A stretch of DNA of 64,000 nucleotides from Streptomyces dysideae (GTDB lineage: Bacteria > Actinomycetota > Actinomycetes > Streptomycetales > Streptomycetaceae), in NCBI RefSeq assembly GCF_001514305.1, contig NZ_KQ949116.1:22665-86664 (forward strand), written 5' to 3'. Below are positions 44,064-52,663 of this stretch, one piece after another (position 1 is the first letter of the stretch; the number at the start of each line of letters is the position of its first letter). The notes under the pieces are model-generated. The model was given only the letters and a program-made list of their open reading frames with translations. It was not told where the DNA came from and did no database searches. A program made the position numbers and the translations under genes.

Positions 44064-44320
44064 GGTGCCTCCTGGGGGGTGACCTGCCGCGGGATGCTAC
44101 CGGACGGTAGTTCGAGGCCGGTCACCAGCCCTGCCGGGTACGGCGGTTGTGGCGTCCGGCGGGTGGCCGACGGAGCGGCGGAAGACCCCGGCGGACGCCC
44201 AGGCGCAGGGCGCGGCCTCGCCGCACCGGCCGTGGGTGCGGTGGCCGATGCGACCTGCCCCCAGACAGCCCGGGTCCCACTCGTCGCGCCGCCTCCGCGT
44301 GGGCCGGGTGCGGTCCGGCG

Positions 44321-44839
44321 TCAGGCGGTGACCGGCGGCTGTTCGGTCTCGTCGTCGATGGCGTATGCGAGGAAGTCGTCGACCATGCGGTGGAAGAGGG
44401 CGGCGAGCTGGCCCAGTTCCTCGGGTGCCCACTCGTTCAGGGCCAGCTGCATACCGCGGGCGCCGGCGTCGCGGATGCGGTCTATGGCCTGCTGGCCGGC
44501 GTCGGTGAGCTCGATGCGCTGGGCGCGGCGGTCGTCCGGGTCGGGGACGCGGGTGACGTAGCCGGTCTTCTGCAGCTGCTGAACCGTACGCGTGACGTGC
44601 GAGGCCTCCACTCCCAGCCGGGCGGCCAGCTCCCCCGGGCGCAGCGGATCCGAGTCGGCGACCTGCCGCAGCAGGGCGACGGCGGCGCGATCCAGCGGCA
44701 CGCCGGCCAGGGCCATCAGCCGGTCGTGCTGCCGGGCGCGCGTGCTCAGGTAGGTGATGCGGGTGAGCGCGCGTTCGATCTCGATCACTTCCGGGGACGC
44801 GGGGGTGTCCGGGAGTTCGGGGAGCGGTGGTGTGGACAT
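44321..44839 (-). CDS. MarR-family transcriptional regulator
   Basis: 172 residues. Winged helix: LRPGELAARLGVEASHVTRT is the HTH and RVPDPDDRRAQRIELTDAGQ the wing, followed by C-terminal dimer helices. MarR proteins usually repress their own and neighbouring genes and release DNA on binding phenolic ligands or oxidation. A palindrome at 44863-44882 just upstream is the likely site. The P450-ferredoxin-reductase genes lie upstream on the same strand and may be read into this gene. Confidence 0.92.
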   Translation of the reverse strand: MSTPPLPELPDTPASPEVIEIERALTRITYLSTRARQHDRLMALAGVPLDRAAVALLRQVADSDPLRPGELAARLGVEASHVTRTVQQLQKTGYVTRVPDPDDRRAQRIELTDAGQQAIDRIRDAGARGMQLALNEWAPEELGQLAALFHRMVDDFLAYAIDDETEQPPVTA

Positions 44840-44862
44840 GCAGCCACTTTACCATCTTGTTG

Positions 44863-44882
44863 CGTAACTCAATTAATTTACG
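44863..44882. promoter_or_regulatory. Candidate MarR operator
   Basis: CGTAACTCAATTAATTTACG is an imperfect 20-bp inverted repeat with CGTAA/TTACG arms and an AATT centre, strikingly AT-rich for this genome. It lies 24-43 bases upstream of the MarR start, an autoregulatory position. Confidence 0.6.
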
Positions 44883-44893
44883 AGCTGCGCCTG

Positions 44894-46087
44894 TCACAGG
44901 GCCGTCCCGCCCTGGACGACCTCCTCGGTGCGTACGGCCTCGCTCCAGTTCACCCCGGACATGATCGCCTGGCGCCAGGTGCGGATCGCGCGGGGCGGCA
45001 TGCCGGCCGCGAGGGCGCCGGTCACGCGGCCGCCGGTGCGGTAGACGGCGACGAAGCGGCGGTCCGCCAGGTCGCCGTCGACCACGGCTACTTCGTCGTG
45101 GCCGCGCAGGTAGCCGTACGCCTGGATCTTCATGTCGTACTGGTCGGACCAGAAGTACGGCACCGGCGCGAACGCCTTGCGCCCCTCGGGGTCGAGCAGG
45201 TTGCGGGCGGCGGCCATGCCCTGTTCGGCGGCGTTGGTGCGGTGCTCGATCCGCATCGACACCCCGAACAGCGGGTTGTACCAGCGGGCGACGTCACCGG
45301 CCGCGTACACGTTGCGGGCGGCCTCGCAGTACTCGTCGCAGACCACGCCGTCGCCCACCGTGAGCCCGCTGCCGTCGAGCCACTCGGTGTTGGGCAGCGA
45401 GCCGACCGCGACCAGCACCTCGTCGGCCTCGATCAGCTCACCGTCGGCGAGCCGCACGCCCTCCTCGGTCACCTCGCGCACGGTGACCCCGCAGCGCAGG
45501 TTCACGCCGCGTTCCAGGTGGGCGCCCGTCAGCATCTGCCCGACCTCGGTGCCGACGGCGTGGGCCAGCGGCACGGGGGCGGGTTCGAGGAGGGTCACCT
45601 CGGCGCCGAGGCGCCAGGCCACGGCGGCGGCCTCCGCCCCGAGGAACCCGGCACCGACCACGACCAGCCGGGTTCCCGGCGTCAGCCGGTCCCGCAGGGC
45701 CAGGGCGTCGTCCAGGGTGCGCAGCACATGCGCGCCCTCGCCGGACAGCCGGCGCGGCCGGACGCCGGTGGCCAGGATCAGACCGTCGTACGGCACGGTC
45801 GTCCCGTCGGCCAGCCGCACGGTGCGGTCGGCGAGGTGAAGGCCGGTAGCGGCCACCCCGAGGCGCAGGTCGAGGCCGAGGGCGGCGAGGTCGTCGGCGG
45901 TGCGCAGGGCGAGGCGGTCGGACTCCCACTCGGCGGACAGGAGCTGCTTGGACAGCGGCGGGCGGTCGTACGGGGCGAGGGGTTCGTCGCCGACCAGGGT
46001 GAGGGTGCCGTCGTAGCCCTCGCGGCGGAGCGTCTCGGCCGCGGCGAGTCCGGCGGCCGAGGCGCCGACGACCAGGACGCGCCTCAC
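44894..46087 (-). CDS. FAD-dependent ferredoxin reductase
   Basis: 397 residues. FAD motif VVGASAAGLAAAETLRREGY at the N-terminus, YDRPPLSKQLL, second nucleotide motif LVVVGAGFLGAEAAAVAWRL for NAD(P)H, and the conserved VYAAGDVARW. It transfers electrons from NAD(P)H to the adjacent ferredoxin. Its start overlaps the ferredoxin stop (GTGA). With the ferredoxin and P450 upstream it forms a complete three-component monooxygenase set on one strand. Confidence 0.93.
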   Translation of the reverse strand: MRRVLVVGASAAGLAAAETLRREGYDGTLTLVGDEPLAPYDRPPLSKQLLSAEWESDRLALRTADDLAALGLDLRLGVAATGLHLADRTVRLADGTTVPYDGLILATGVRPRRLSGEGAHVLRTLDDALALRDRLTPGTRLVVVGAGFLGAEAAAVAWRLGAEVTLLEPAPVPLAHAVGTEVGQMLTGAHLERGVNLRCGVTVREVTEEGVRLADGELIEADEVLVAVGSLPNTEWLDGSGLTVGDGVVCDEYCEAARNVYAAGDVARWYNPLFGVSMRIEHRTNAAEQGMAAARNLLDPEGRKAFAPVPYFWSDQYDMKIQAYGYLRGHDEVAVVDGDLADRRFVAVYRTGGRVTGALAAGMPPRAIRTWRQAIMSGVNWSEAVRTEEVVQGGTAL

Positions 46088-46278
46088 TGCTCGACCAGCC
46101 GGATCGCGGCGGCCGGGCAGACCGCGATCGCCTCGCGTACGTCGTCGAGTTGGCCGTCGGCGACCTGCTCGTCCAGCAGGATCGCGATGCCGTCGTCATC
46201 TTGGTCGAACACCTCCATGGCAGCGAGCACGCACTGCCCCGAGGCGACGCACTTGTCGGCTTCCAGCTCCACCTTCAT
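46084..46278 (-). CDS. [3Fe-4S] ferredoxin
   Basis: 64 residues from ATG 46278 (AAGGGGA upstream). Streptomyces P450-type ferredoxin: DKCVASGQCV supplies two Cys (with Ala/Gly in the usual fourth ligand spot, so a 3Fe cluster) and CPAAAI the third. It shuttles electrons from the reductase (46087) to the P450 (47564). The gap to the P450 stop is 53 bases. Confidence 0.93.
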   Translation of the reverse strand: MKVELEADKCVASGQCVLAAMEVFDQDDDGIAILLDEQVADGQLDDVREAIAVCPAAAIRLVEQ

Positions 46279-46331
46279 GGGGATCCCCTTCTTCACACGT
46301 GGTTCTTGTTCTCTTGCGGGACGGGGAACCG

Positions 46332-47564
46332 TCACCAGGCGACGGGCAGTTCGTGCACGCCGTAGACGAACGCGTCGTTCTTGAACTTCACGTCCTCGAT
46401 CGCGCAGGCCGCCTTCAGGGTGGGAATGCGCCGGTAGAGGGTGCCGTAGACGACCTGGAGTTCCATCCGCGCCAGCGGCTGGCCGAGGCACTGGTGGACG
46501 CCGAAACCGAAGGCGACGTGCCGGCGGGCGTCACGCCTGAGGTCGAGGCGGTCCGGGTCGGGGAACACCTCGGCGTCGCGGTTGCCGATCTCGTTCACCA
46601 TGATGATGCCGTCGCCGGCCTTGATCACCTGGCCGCCGATCTCGATGTCCTCGGTCACCGCCCGGCGCCGGCCGAGGTGGGTGATGTGCAGGTAGCGCAG
46701 GAGTTCCTCGACCGCGGAAGAGACGAGCTTCGGGTCGTCGGTGTCCCGCAGCAGGGCGAGCTGGTCGGGATTCTGCAGGAGGGCGAGGGTGCCGAGGGCG
46801 ATCATGTTCGCGGTGGTCTCGTGTCCCGCGATCAGCAGGAGCAGCGCCATCTCGGTCGCCTCCTGGTGGGTGAGCTCACCGGCGGTGACCCGGCCGGCGA
46901 TGCTCGACAGCAGGTCGTCCTGCGGCTCGGCGATCCGCTTGCCGATGACGCCGGCCAGGTAGCCGGCGACCTCCCGGACGGCCGCGCCCCGCTGCTCGGG
47001 CGTGGCCGTCCGACGGACCATCGTCTTGGTGTTCTCCTGGAAGAACTCGTGGTCGGCGTACGGCACGCCGAGCAGTTCGCAGATCACCAGCGAGGGGAGC
47101 GGCAGGGCGAACGCCTCCACGAGGTCGACCGGTTGCGGGCCGGCCAGCATGTCGTCGATCAGGCTGTCCACGATGCGCTGGACGGCGGGCCGCATGGCCT
47201 CGACCCGTTTGATGGCGAAGGGCGCCGTCACCATCCGGCGCAGCCGGGCGTGTTCGGGGTCGTCCATCATGATGAAGCTGAGCTTGCCCTCGCCGCCCTC
47301 GGGGCTGGCCTTGGTCGGATAGCCCGGGCTGTCGGTGTCCGCGCTGACCCGAGGGTCGCCCAGCAGTGCCCGCTGGTCGGCGTAGCGGGTCACGAGCCAC
47401 GGCTCGCTGCCGTCCCACAGCCGCACCTTCGTGAGCGGCGCTTCCTCCTGCAGAGCCTTGAGGGCGGGCGGCGGGTCGAACGGACAGCGGGCGTCCCTGG
47501 GCATCGGGAACTCGGGGACGGTGTCCGGAGCTTCGGGCATGGTGCCGGCCTGGGTGGGGGCCAT
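46332..47564 (-). CDS. Cytochrome P450 (CYP105-like)
   Basis: 410 residues from ATG 47564, four bases after GAGGAG. CYP105-like features: PFDPPPALKALQEEAPLTKV at the N-terminus, I-helix LLIAGHETTANM, ExxR in EELLRYLHI, and heme loop AFGFGVHQCLGQPLAR. CYP105 enzymes hydroxylate xenobiotics and polyketides and are typically followed by a 3Fe ferredoxin, as here. The upstream region has a Crp-like site at 47691-47706. Substrate unknown. Confidence 0.93.
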   Translation of the reverse strand: MAPTQAGTMPEAPDTVPEFPMPRDARCPFDPPPALKALQEEAPLTKVRLWDGSEPWLVTRYADQRALLGDPRVSADTDSPGYPTKASPEGGEGKLSFIMMDDPEHARLRRMVTAPFAIKRVEAMRPAVQRIVDSLIDDMLAGPQPVDLVEAFALPLPSLVICELLGVPYADHEFFQENTKTMVRRTATPEQRGAAVREVAGYLAGVIGKRIAEPQDDLLSSIAGRVTAGELTHQEATEMALLLLIAGHETTANMIALGTLALLQNPDQLALLRDTDDPKLVSSAVEELLRYLHITHLGRRRAVTEDIEIGGQVIKAGDGIIMVNEIGNRDAEVFPDPDRLDLRRDARRHVAFGFGVHQCLGQPLARMELQVVYGTLYRRIPTLKAACAIEDVKFKNDAFVYGVHELPVAW

Positions 47565-47690
47565 GGTTCTCCTCGGTGGTGGGGGCTCCGTGGGAGGCGG
47601 AGCGCCGGGGTGAAGTCGTCGAGGCCTTGATGAGCACATGCAAACAGAGGGGGCTGACGCCACCCGGTCAGTCTCCTGACAGAAAGCTGA

Positions 47691-47706
47691 CGTGACCTGG
47701 ATCACA
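47691..47706. promoter_or_regulatory. Crp-like site upstream of the P450 set
   Basis: CGTGACCTGGATCACA has GTGA/TCAC arms six bases apart, close to the Crp/Fnr consensus TGTGA-N6-TCACA. It lies about 127 bases upstream of the P450 start. It could bind the Streptomyces Crp protein or another Crp/Fnr regulator. Confidence 0.4.
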
Positions 47707-47775
47707 TTGGTAGTTGACGGCAGCGCACAGCATCAACTCGCCCGCGACAAGGGCCAGTTAATTGCCGAAGACGGG

Positions 47776-48501
47776 TCAGGAGCCGATGTCGGCACGACCC
47801 AGCCAGTAGCCGAAGCCCCGGCGGGTGTGGATCAGCGCCGGGGCCTCGCGGCCCACCTTGCGGCGCAGCCGGGAGACGAGCTGTTCGATCGCGTTGTCAC
47901 CGTGGAAGTCGCCCCAGACATAGCGGCCGATCTGCTCCTTGGAGAGCACGCGGTGCGCGTTGACGAGGAGATGGCGCAACAGCCGGTACTCCGCGGGCGT
48001 GAGGTCGAGTGTCCGCTCGCCGCGCCGCGCCCGGCACAGGGTGTCGTCGAGGGCGAGATCGCCGTAGCGGAGGGTGTTGTCCCGGGGCGGCCCGGGACAC
48101 GAGCCGCGCAGCAGGACCTGGATCCGGGCGAGGACCTCGGCCACCCGGAAGGGCTTGGTGACGTAGTCCTTCCCCCCCAGGCCGAGTTCGGGCAGGAGCA
48201 GGTCCAGGGAGTCGTACGCGGTCAGCAGGAGGACGGGCGGGCGGTGCGCGAGGGCGGGGCGGCGCTCCCCGCCGAGACCCACCAGGTCCGGCAGCCCCGC
48301 GTCGACGACCACGAGGTCGAACCGCTGCCGCGTGACCAGCGCCAGCGCCTCGGCCCCGGTGCCGCTGACGCCGATGCGGTAGCCCGCCAGCTCGAGGGTC
48401 GTCGAGAGCAGTTCGGCGACATCCGGCTCACCGACGACGATCAGGACGTGCTGGCCCGCACCGCGCGCCAGGGCCGGTTTCTCAGTGGTGCTGCCGTACA
48501 T
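47776..48501 (-). CDS. OmpR-family response regulator
   Basis: 241 residues. Receiver domain with phosphoacceptor Asp in LVVVDAGLPDLVG, switch Thr in LLLTAYDS and Lys in GKDYVTKPF. The C-terminal winged helix includes LTPAEYRLLRHLLVNAHRVL and ENAIEQLVSRLRRKV-like residues. No histidine kinase gene is adjacent, so it is an orphan or pairs with a distant kinase. A TTGCTTGACTTA element upstream is shared with the TetR operator region at 49.4 kb. Confidence 0.92.
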   Translation of the reverse strand: MYGSTTEKPALARGAGQHVLIVVGEPDVAELLSTTLELAGYRIGVSGTGAEALALVTRQRFDLVVVDAGLPDLVGLGGERRPALAHRPPVLLLTAYDSLDLLLPELGLGGKDYVTKPFRVAEVLARIQVLLRGSCPGPPRDNTLRYGDLALDDTLCRARRGERTLDLTPAEYRLLRHLLVNAHRVLSKEQIGRYVWGDFHGDNAIEQLVSRLRRKVGREAPALIHTRRGFGYWLGRADIGS

Positions 48502-48567
48502 GGCACAAGACCGTTCGCAGAGGGCTCACGCCCCGCACCACGGGCCGGGCGGAAAACGACACTTCCG

Positions 48568-48586
48568 TTGCTTGACTTAAGTAATC
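48568..48586. promoter_or_regulatory. TTGCTTGACTTA element upstream of the response regulator
   Basis: A 12-base sequence identical to part of the inverted repeat at 49400-49421, followed here by AGTAATC so that TTGACTTAAGTAA is nearly palindromic. It lies about 70 bases before the response-regulator start. A TetR-family protein may bind both places. Confidence 0.45.
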
Positions 48587-48595
48587 TACCCGCGC

Positions 48596-48612
48596 TTGCC
48601 CGAGGCGGGCAA
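48596..48612 (-). terminator. Hairpin after the TetR gene
   Basis: Seven-base perfect stem TTGCCCG/CGGGCAA with a 3-base loop, 15 bases past the TetR stop. Short, but well placed. Confidence 0.45.
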
Positions 48613-48626
48613 CCCGCCCGGCCCGG

Positions 48627-49270
48627 TCACCTCGGCGTGACGGGCGCCAGCCACATGCCGACCACCGCGTCGGCGAGGCCCGTGGCGGTGTCGTCCCAGC
48701 TGGACCGGGGCGTGGGGGCGTTCTCGCCAAGGGCGCGTTCACGCTCGGCGGCCAGGTGCACGATCAGGTGCCGTGCCATGTCGCCGCGTTCGGCGCGCAC
48801 CCCGGGCGGGAGGTCGGGCAGGCAGCGGTTCAGGCCCTCGACGATCCGCTGGAGGGTCGGAGAGGTGAGGGACTCCTCCATGATGATCCGGCTGCGGGGT
48901 CGGCGACGACCTGGGCACAGAACCGGGCGTACCAGGTGGGGCTGCCCAGGGCGGCGAGGTGTTCGGGGAACGGGCGGACCAGGCAATCGACCCAGTCGCG
49001 CAGGTCCGCTTGGTCGCCGACGCCGGCGACCAAGCGGGCGCGGATCTCCTCGATGCGCTCGCCGTGCGTGCGGATGATCGCGCGGACCAGGTCGGCCTTG
49101 GTGCCGAAGTGGTAGCCGACCGCGGCGTTGTTGCCCTGGCCCGCGGCCTCGCTGACCTGACGGTTGGACACGGCGTACACGCCGCGTTCGGCGAAGAGCC
49201 GCTCGGCCGCGGTCAGGATCAGCTCCCGGGTCGCGTTCGCCTGCTCCGCCCGCAGTGTCCTGCCTGCCAT
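48627..49270 (-). pseudogene. TetR-family regulator, frameshifted
   Basis: From ATG 49270 the N-terminal HTH is intact: AERLFAERGVYAVSNRQVSE and AVGYHFGTKADLVRAIIRTH. The ligand domain continues to VVADPAA at about 48895, where the frame shifts. The next frame reads RIIMEESLTSPTLQRIVEGL and ends normally at 48627. One indel restores a ~214-residue protein. If the shift is real, a 136-145-residue form with DNA-binding domain but half a ligand domain would be made. The operator upstream (49400-49421) suggests past autoregulation. Confidence 0.8.
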
Positions 49271-49399
49271 GATCACCACCGCACCGGGACTTCGTACCGC
49301 CCGTCGGCAGCCAGTCCCTCGAGCCGCCGCCGGCCCGCCGCCGGTGCGGCGGGCTTCCGACGACGGAGCCTACGCAACAGCACATCAGGACGGGGCTGG

Positions 49400-49421
49400 C
49401 TAAATCAATTGCTTGACTTAG
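49400..49421. promoter_or_regulatory. Inverted-repeat operator, probably for the TetR protein
   Basis: CTAAATCAA and TTGACTTAG arms flank TTGC in a 22-bp inverted repeat, AT-rich against a high-GC background. It lies between the TetR start (49270) and the sensor-kinase remnant (49519) and could control both. Confidence 0.6.
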
Positions 49422-49518
49422 CATGGCCCGAGATTCGCCCGATGGTGGAGCGGGCTACACCTGTACCGGGGTACCTGCCCGACCGCCCGCCGGGCGTGAC
49501 TCACCTAGCGTGGTCGAA

Positions 49519-50383
49519 ATGTGGATGACAGTGCGGCAGGCGGGGCGTGCCACGGGCCATCTCCTGGTGGCCGCGGTGGTGGCGTTCGGGGTGTACATCT
49601 TCATCACCGTGCTGCTGATCGCCGCCATCGGCACGGTCGCGGCGATCGGCGCATGGCTGCTGCCCGAGACCGTGCTCCTCCCCGCCGGATCGCCGGCGCC
49701 AAGCGGCGGCTGACGGCCGCGTGGACGGGGCGGGAGATCCCCGAGGCGTACCAGACCATCACCGGGCCGGTGCGGGAGCGGCTGCGGACGGCCGTGCACG
49801 ATCCCGGCACGCTCACCGATCTGCGCTGGATGGCCGCCTACTACCTCTACGGCGCGCTGATGCTGCCGCTGTGGCCGGTCGGTCTGGTCGTCGACGGCGT
49901 GGTCTGCGGGCTGCTGCGCCGCCCGGTGGTGCTGCCGTGGATCGTGCGGCTGGCGGACCTGGAGGCCGGCTGGTCGACCGCGCTGCTCCGCCCGTCCCCG
50001 AAGGCGCTGCTGGCCGCGCGGGGCGAACAGCTGACCGCGACCCGGGCCGACGCGATCGCCGCGCACGGCGCCGAGCTGCGCCGTATCGAGCGGGATCTGC
50101 ACGACGGCGCGCAGGCCAGGCTGGTGTCGCTGTCGATGCGGATCGGGCTGGCCAAGCGTGCCTACGAGCGTGATCCGGAGGCCGCGCGGAAGCTGCTGGA
50201 CGACGCCCAGGACCAGGCCGAGGAGTCGCTGACGGAGCTGCGGACCGTGGTGCGCGGCATCCATCCGCCGATCCTGACCGACCGCGGTCTGGTCGGCGCG
50301 GTGCGGGCGCTGGCCGCCGACAGCGGGCTGACGGTGACCGTGGATGTGGAGGGCGGACTGGAGGACGACGGCCCGAGGGCGCC
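49519..50383 (+). pseudogene. NarL-type sensor histidine kinase, frameshifted and truncated
   Basis: ATG 49519 opens a membrane segment (LLVAAVVAFGVYIFITVLLI). The frame is lost at about 49680 and another frame continues RRIAGAKRRLTAAWTGREIP through a sensor domain. It then reaches the HisKA_3 box RRIERDLHDGAQARLVSLSM (phosphoacceptor His) and LTELRTVVRGIHPPILTDRG. After LTVTVDVEGGLEDDG the ATPase N and G boxes are missing: the gene is cut at about 50380 and joined to a response-regulator tail. It cannot bind ATP as read. Confidence 0.85.
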
Positions 50384-50770
50384 GGCGAGTCCCTGCTCTC
50401 CCCCACCGCCACCCGCACCCTGATCACCCGCTTCCTGGCCTCACCCGCCCAGAGCCCGCAGTCGGCGTCGTCCGAGCAGCTCACCACGCTGACCGCACGC
50501 GAACGAGAGGTGATGGGGTGGGTGGCCGAGGGGCACTCCAACGAGGAGATCGCCGAGAAGCTCTACGTCAGCCCGCTGACGGTGCGCACCCATGTGCACC
50601 GCGCCATGACCAAGCTGGGCGCCCGCGACCGCGCCCAACTCGTCGTGATGGCCTACCAGTCGGGGCTCGTCCGGGCGGTGCCGCCGGCCGCGGACCGCTG
50701 CCGCCGTTCAGGGGAAAACGCGGGCACGCGCGCGTGGCGGCGGGCGGGGCCGTCGACAACTGACCCGTGA
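50384..50770 (+). pseudogene. NarL/LuxR response-regulator tail
   Basis: Begins in mid-protein with AGESLLSPTATRTLITRFLA (linker), then the LuxR HTH LTAREREVMGWVAEGHSNEE and KLYVSPLTVRTHVHRAMTKL. The receiver domain with its phosphoacceptor is gone, deleted along with the end of the kinase. After VVMAYQSGLVRA about 30 unusual residues follow to a TGA that overlaps the ligase GTG (50767). GTG 50510-type internal starts could still give a free DNA-binding domain. Confidence 0.8.
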
Positions 50771-51747
50771 GTCTGCCGCTGATCCCTCCCATGCTCGCCA
50801 CGCCCGGCACCCTGCCGCCCGCCGCGCAGGACGCGCGCTGGGCGTACGAGACCAAGCAGGACGGCCAGCGTGCGGTGGTCTATCTCGAAGGCGACGGGAG
50901 CGTGCTGCTGCGCGCCCGGTCCGGCGAGGACATCACCGCCGCGTATCCCGAACTGCGCCCGCTGGGCGGCGCGCTCGGCGCCACGCCCGCCGTACTGGAC
51001 GGGGAGATCCTGGCGCTGGACGAACAGGAACGCAGCGACTTCCAGTTGCTGCAGTCCCGGATGGGGCTGGCCCACGCGCCCGGGAGGGCGGCCCGGATGG
51101 CGGCGACGGTGCCCGTCCATCTGGTGCTGTTCGACGTGCTGCACCTGGCGGGCCGCTCCCTCCTCACGCTCCCCTATGTCCGGCGGCGCGGGCGACTGGA
51201 GGAACTGGGTCTCGACAGCACCTTCTGGTCGACCCCGGCCGCGCTGGTCGGGCACGGCGCCGAGGCGCTGCGGGCCACCCGCGAGCACGGTCTGGAGGGC
51301 CTCGTCTGCAAGCGGCTGGACTCGGTGTACGAGCCGGGGGTGCGTTCCCGCGCCTGGATCAAGATCCGCAACATGCGCAGCGAGGACGTCATCGTCGGCG
51401 GCTGGGTGCCCGGCAAGGGGCGGCTCACGGGACTGCCGGGCGCGGTACTGGTCGGCCAGCGGACCGCCGGGCGGCTGCGGTACGTCGGCGGCGTAGGCAC
51501 CGGCTGGAGCGAGGACGAGCGGACCCGGCTGGCCGCGCTGCTGCGGGCCGCCGAGACGGACGTGTGCCCCTTCGACACGGTTCCGGCGGTGGCGGGCGCG
51601 CACTGGGTGCTGCCCCGGCTGGTCGGCGAGGTCCGCTACAGCACCCGTACCCGGGCCGGGATGCTGCGCCAGCCGTCCTGGCTACGGCTTCGGCCGGACC
51701 TCGCGCCGGAGGAGGCGGCGGCCGAACTCCCGGACGACGGCGTCTGA
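50767..51747 (+). CDS. ATP-dependent DNA ligase (LigC-like)
   Basis: 326 residues. Catalytic lysine in YETKQDGQRAV (K30, here KQDG instead of the usual KxDG variants such as KWDG), VLDGEILALDE (motif III/IIIa region), HGLEGLVCKRLDSVYEPGVR (motif IV) and RAWIKIRNMRSEDVIVGGW (motif V). A C-terminal OB-like domain follows. It seals nicks with ATP and belongs to the short actinobacterial ligase group involved in end joining or base repair. The GTG overlaps the previous stop, but the upstream gene is dead, so its expression may rely on another promoter. Confidence 0.9.
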   Translation: MSLPLIPPMLATPGTLPPAAQDARWAYETKQDGQRAVVYLEGDGSVLLRARSGEDITAAYPELRPLGGALGATPAVLDGEILALDEQERSDFQLLQSRMGLAHAPGRAARMAATVPVHLVLFDVLHLAGRSLLTLPYVRRRGRLEELGLDSTFWSTPAALVGHGAEALRATREHGLEGLVCKRLDSVYEPGVRSRAWIKIRNMRSEDVIVGGWVPGKGRLTGLPGAVLVGQRTAGRLRYVGGVGTGWSEDERTRLAALLRAAETDVCPFDTVPAVAGAHWVLPRLVGEVRYSTRTRAGMLRQPSWLRLRPDLAPEEAAAELPDDGV

Positions 51748-51886
51748 CACGTTTCGTACCGGTCATTGCGCTGATCTTCACCACTGGGACGCTCCCCACT
51801 CTTGGCGCGGACATGAAAAGTCGGCATGCTGAACTGCCCTTCACCCCCACAGCCATTGGGCTGCGCCCGGATCAGAGGAGGACGCG

Positions 51887-52663
51887 GTGTCGTCAACGCC
51901 GTCCGGAACACACCGCAAGAGATGGTTCGCCGGCCTGGCCGGTGCCGCCGCCCTCGTCGTCGCCTTCCCCTCGACCGCCTTCGCGGCTCCGCCGTCGGCG
52001 CTGCCCGCCAGCGCCGAGGCCGCGGAGAGGATGTACCAGCCCGCCTACGACTACGACACGGACGGCTGCTACTCCACCCCCGCGATCGGCCCCGACGGAA
52101 CCGTCAACGGCGGTCTCAACCCGACGGGTTCCCTCAGCGGGCAGTGCCGGGACGCGTCGGACCTGGACAACACCAACGGCTACTCGCGCTACAAGTGCAA
52201 CAACGGCTGGTGCGCGTACATGTACGACCTGTACTTCGAGAAGGACCAGGCGCTCGCGAACAGCAGCATCGGCGGCCACCGGCACGACTGGGAGCACGTC
52301 GTGGTGTGGGTGCAAAGCGGCCAGGTGCGGTACGTCTCGACGTCCAACCACGGCTCGTACACGGTGCACGCGGCGTCCTCGGTCCGCTTCGACGGCACGC
52401 ACCCGAAGATCGTGTACCACAAGGACGGCGCCAGCACCCACTGCTTCCGCCTGGCGAACTCGGGCGACGAGCCGCCGGAGAACCACAAGGGCACCTGGCA
52501 GTACCCCCCGCTGGTCGGCTGGAACGGCTACCCGTCGGGGGTGCGCGACAAGCTGACCGCGTACAACTTCGGCAGCGCCAACTTCGGCCTCAAGGACTCC
52601 AGCTTCGCCGGCAACCTGTCGTCGGCCAAGCCGTCCGGCATCTCGTTCGACCCCAACGCCTGA
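51887..52663 (+). CDS. Secreted NPP1/NLP necrosis-inducing-like protein
   Basis: 258 residues from GTG 51887 (GAGGAGG region upstream). The Sec signal peptide ends AFAAPPSALPA (~34). NLP fold with the hallmark heptapeptide GHRHDWE (~129-135), preceded by WCAYMYDLYFEKDQ and followed by a WVQSGQVRYVSTSNHGSY segment. Several cysteines (DGCYS, GQCR, YKCNNGWC, HCFR) suggest type 2-like disulfides. Family members bind plant sphingolipids and lyse dicot membranes; bacterial members are rarer. A role in plant interaction is inference. Confidence 0.93.
   Translation: MSSTPSGTHRKRWFAGLAGAAALVVAFPSTAFAAPPSALPASAEAAERMYQPAYDYDTDGCYSTPAIGPDGTVNGGLNPTGSLSGQCRDASDLDNTNGYSRYKCNNGWCAYMYDLYFEKDQALANSSIGGHRHDWEHVVVWVQSGQVRYVSTSNHGSYTVHAASSVRFDGTHPKIVYHKDGASTHCFRLANSGDEPPENHKGTWQYPPLVGWNGYPSGVRDKLTAYNFGSANFGLKDSSFAGNLSSAKPSGISFDPNA

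Noticed and set aside
44097..44320. Possible small gene between DoxX and MarR genes
   Set aside because: Open frames here lack RBS, coding bias and recognisable sequence.
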